A DNA stretch of 64,000 nucleotides from Serinus canaria (Eukaryota > Chordata > Aves > Passeriformes > Fringillidae). The position numbers and the translations under genes are program-made. The notes beneath the pieces were generated by a model that searched no databases, was not told the origin of the DNA, and was given only the letters and a program-made list of their open reading frames with translations. This document shows, one piece after another, positions 62,542 to 64,000 of this stretch. The first letter of the stretch is position 1. Each line of letters opens with the position of its first letter. The stretch covers positions 50,325,174-50,389,173 of the forward strand of contig NC_066315.1 of the NCBI RefSeq assembly GCF_022539315.1, in the 5' to 3' direction.

Positions 62542-63586
62542 TCACACCTCGCCCCGGTAGCCCCAGGAGTTTTCTAAAAAGGCACACCCCGCCACAAGTT
62601 CGGCAGATGCTATTGGCCTCTCCCAGGGCTATCCGTGGTTGCAGCTTGGAAGCTCAAAGACACCAGGAGACTGAATAAAGAAAAAAAAAAAGGGAAGGGG
62701 AGGTGAGCACCATCCTCTTCAGTATTTTTGGCCAGATTGTAATTCGTAATTCCGGGTGTAGGAAAGACAGCTTCAGACAAGTACTACACAGGACCCGTCC
62801 TGGTCTATTGAAGCTTCAGGCTAATGGATGGTTGGAACTAAAGGGCAGGACTCGTGGGACAGGAAAGCGGGGAACCCGTGACGAGGACCCCGTTACTGGA
62901 GGGACGCGTGAGACTGAAAGATTTGTGATGAATCGGGAGCAGGGCGACAGCCGAAGGGTTTGCAGCAGGGGCCACCCATCGGGGAGACCGTGTTCAGGCC
63001 AGGAACGGGGCTGCAGCTCAGTGGAGCCAGATGAGGCGGGACTGCAGCCGAAGCCGATTCGGGTCAGGAGCAGGGCTACACCCAGGTGGAGCCAGGCGGA
63101 CCGACCCACTGAGCCGAGCCGAGGAAGTGCAGGCGAGCAGAGCTGCCGAGCCGGGAAAGTCGCGGCGGGTGGAGCCGCCGGGCTGAATCGGGATGGGCGG
63201 AGCTGCTGAGCCGAACCGAAAAAGTCGGAGCGGGCTGGCCACCGAGGCTGAGCCGAGCAGAGCAGAGCCGGGCTGGGGGCGGGGCCACAGCCGAGCTGAG
63301 TTGGGCGGGGTGGGGATCACAGTGGGATCAGAGCATTGACCCGAAAAGGAGGGAAAGGGCAGAGACCAATCAGGTGATATGAAAGTCCCTGGATCGTAAG
63401 TGTTTTCTTTTATTACTTTTTGGAAGAGAGGTAAAGTTTTTTTCTCTCTCTTCCCTTTCCTCCTTTCCTTATTTCTTTTTTTTCCTCCTTTCCTCTTCCC
63501 TTCTTAGGGAGGTGGGCTCTGTAGAGAGGGCCTGTGGTTGGAAAGTCAGGCTCTGTTGGGGGAAGACCTGTGATGGGCTGGTCAGG
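62542..63586 (+). other. Leader of the ERV1-like provirus, CpG-rich
   Basis: Untranslated leader between the primer binding site and the gag-like frame. A splice-donor-like AG|GTGAGC lies at 62702/62703. From about 62850 to 63330 the sequence is GC- and CpG-rich, with irregular repeats of GAGCCG/GGAGC-type units, unlike any other part of the window. An intron-like module follows (63396-63507). A 168-codon frame at 62703-63209 is Arg/Gly-rich and probably not translated. A function in RNA packaging is likely for such leaders in general but cannot be shown here. Confidence 0.65.
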
Positions 63587-64000
63587 ATGGGACTATGGGT
63601 AACTAGGGAATCCTCAAGGGAAGAAGTAGAAATTGAGGAGATACCAATAGGTATACCCCCAGATAGCCCACTGAGAAGGAAACTAGCCCGGTAGAAACAT
63701 AACCCCAATACCAGAGATAAAGATGAGAGCCAAATTATTCGGTACTGCATGGTGGAATGGACCAGAAGGGAAATTATAAGCAATCATGTACACTGGCCGA
63801 GATATGGATGAGAGGAAGGATGGATATGTCGGGCATTAAATATCCATGTAAGAGCTAAGAAACCATTAAATCAGGAAGAGAGTGACTATGCTGCCTGTTG
63901 GGAGGGGGAGATTTCACCCTCGAAGGTGAGCATGTTTAAGGCAGCAGAAAACAAAGACTGGAACCCATTAGAACACTTGGCCGTCCCCACCTCCTGTAGC
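63587..64000 (+). pseudogene. Start of a gag-like gene, broken by two stops, cut by the window end
   Basis: A single plus-strand frame begins with Met-Gly (63587), which would suit N-terminal myristoylation. It runs to the end of the window with no frameshift but with stops TAG at 63692-63694 and TGA at 63809-63811. The encoded segment has the Trp/Tyr-rich, charged character of the matrix part of ERV1-type gag, with short motifs such as RYCMVEWTRRE and SDYAACWEGE. Gag would form the structural core of the particle. Both stops make this copy defective unless they are sequencing errors. An alternative upstream in-frame Met-Gly lies at 63512. Capsid, nucleocapsid, pol and env would lie outside. 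Confidence 0.65.

Noticed and set aside
62703..63209. A 168-codon frame in the provirus leader as a glyco-gag-like or accessory protein
   Set aside because: It is Arg/Gly-rich, follows directly from the CpG-rich composition, and shows no signal or membrane segment. It does not connect in frame to the gag-like region in any way I could support.

Overview
The window is vertebrate nuclear DNA, most likely from a passerine bird. It is AT-rich, intron-dominated and scattered with CR1 LINE fragments and avian-type endogenous retrovirus LTRs. There are no bacterial gene arrays, no rRNA or tRNA, and no CRISPR-like repeats. The bird call rests on the CR1 3' ends and on LTR sequences that I recognise from memory as resembling songbird ERVL-type LTRs.

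Only two exons can be supported, and both belong to one host gene on the minus strand: the integrin alpha-9 gene (ITGA9). The upstream exon is at 59625-59785 and the next one is at 34-189. Both have proper splice sites and join in phase at a Lys|Lys junction that corresponds to contiguous protein in other vertebrates as I remember it. The roughly 59.4 kb between them is therefore a single intron, and nearly everything else in the window is intronic DNA that evolves under weak constraint.

The intron is an archive of retroelements. Four LTR families can be separated by eye: F1 (10944-11739, 33959-34609, 38534-39176, 39378-40049), F2 (12857-13565 and a 3' provirus remnant at 18229-19636 with an ERVL-like integrase), F3 (31140-32601 and 41479-42960) and F4 (6185-7285 and a truncated copy at 46172-46942). 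Most are solo LTRs, and most are flanked by 5-bp target-site duplications that can be read directly. Two F1 LTRs lie head to head 201 bp apart and form a large inverted repeat. CR1 fragments lie at 15361-15745 (+) and 52158-52575 (-).

At the right edge, in the intron upstream of the 59.6 kb exon, a fifth element begins. It has a 414-bp 5' LTR (62107-62520), a tRNA-Pro-like primer binding site, a long CpG-rich leader with an intron-like module, and the start of a gag-like frame broken by two stop codons. It runs out of the window, so its completeness is unknown.

Other structure includes a 0.5-kb GAAA-type purine tract about 220 nt inside the intron from the ITGA9 5' splice site, several near-perfect short-loop hairpins (the best has 24-bp arms at 57172-57223), a guanine-run cluster at 8903-8938, and an unidentified, coding-like but broken segment at about 23640-24600.

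I found no convincing new functional system. The items most worth checking are the inverted LTR pair, the right-edge provirus, the hairpins and the orphan coding-like segment.
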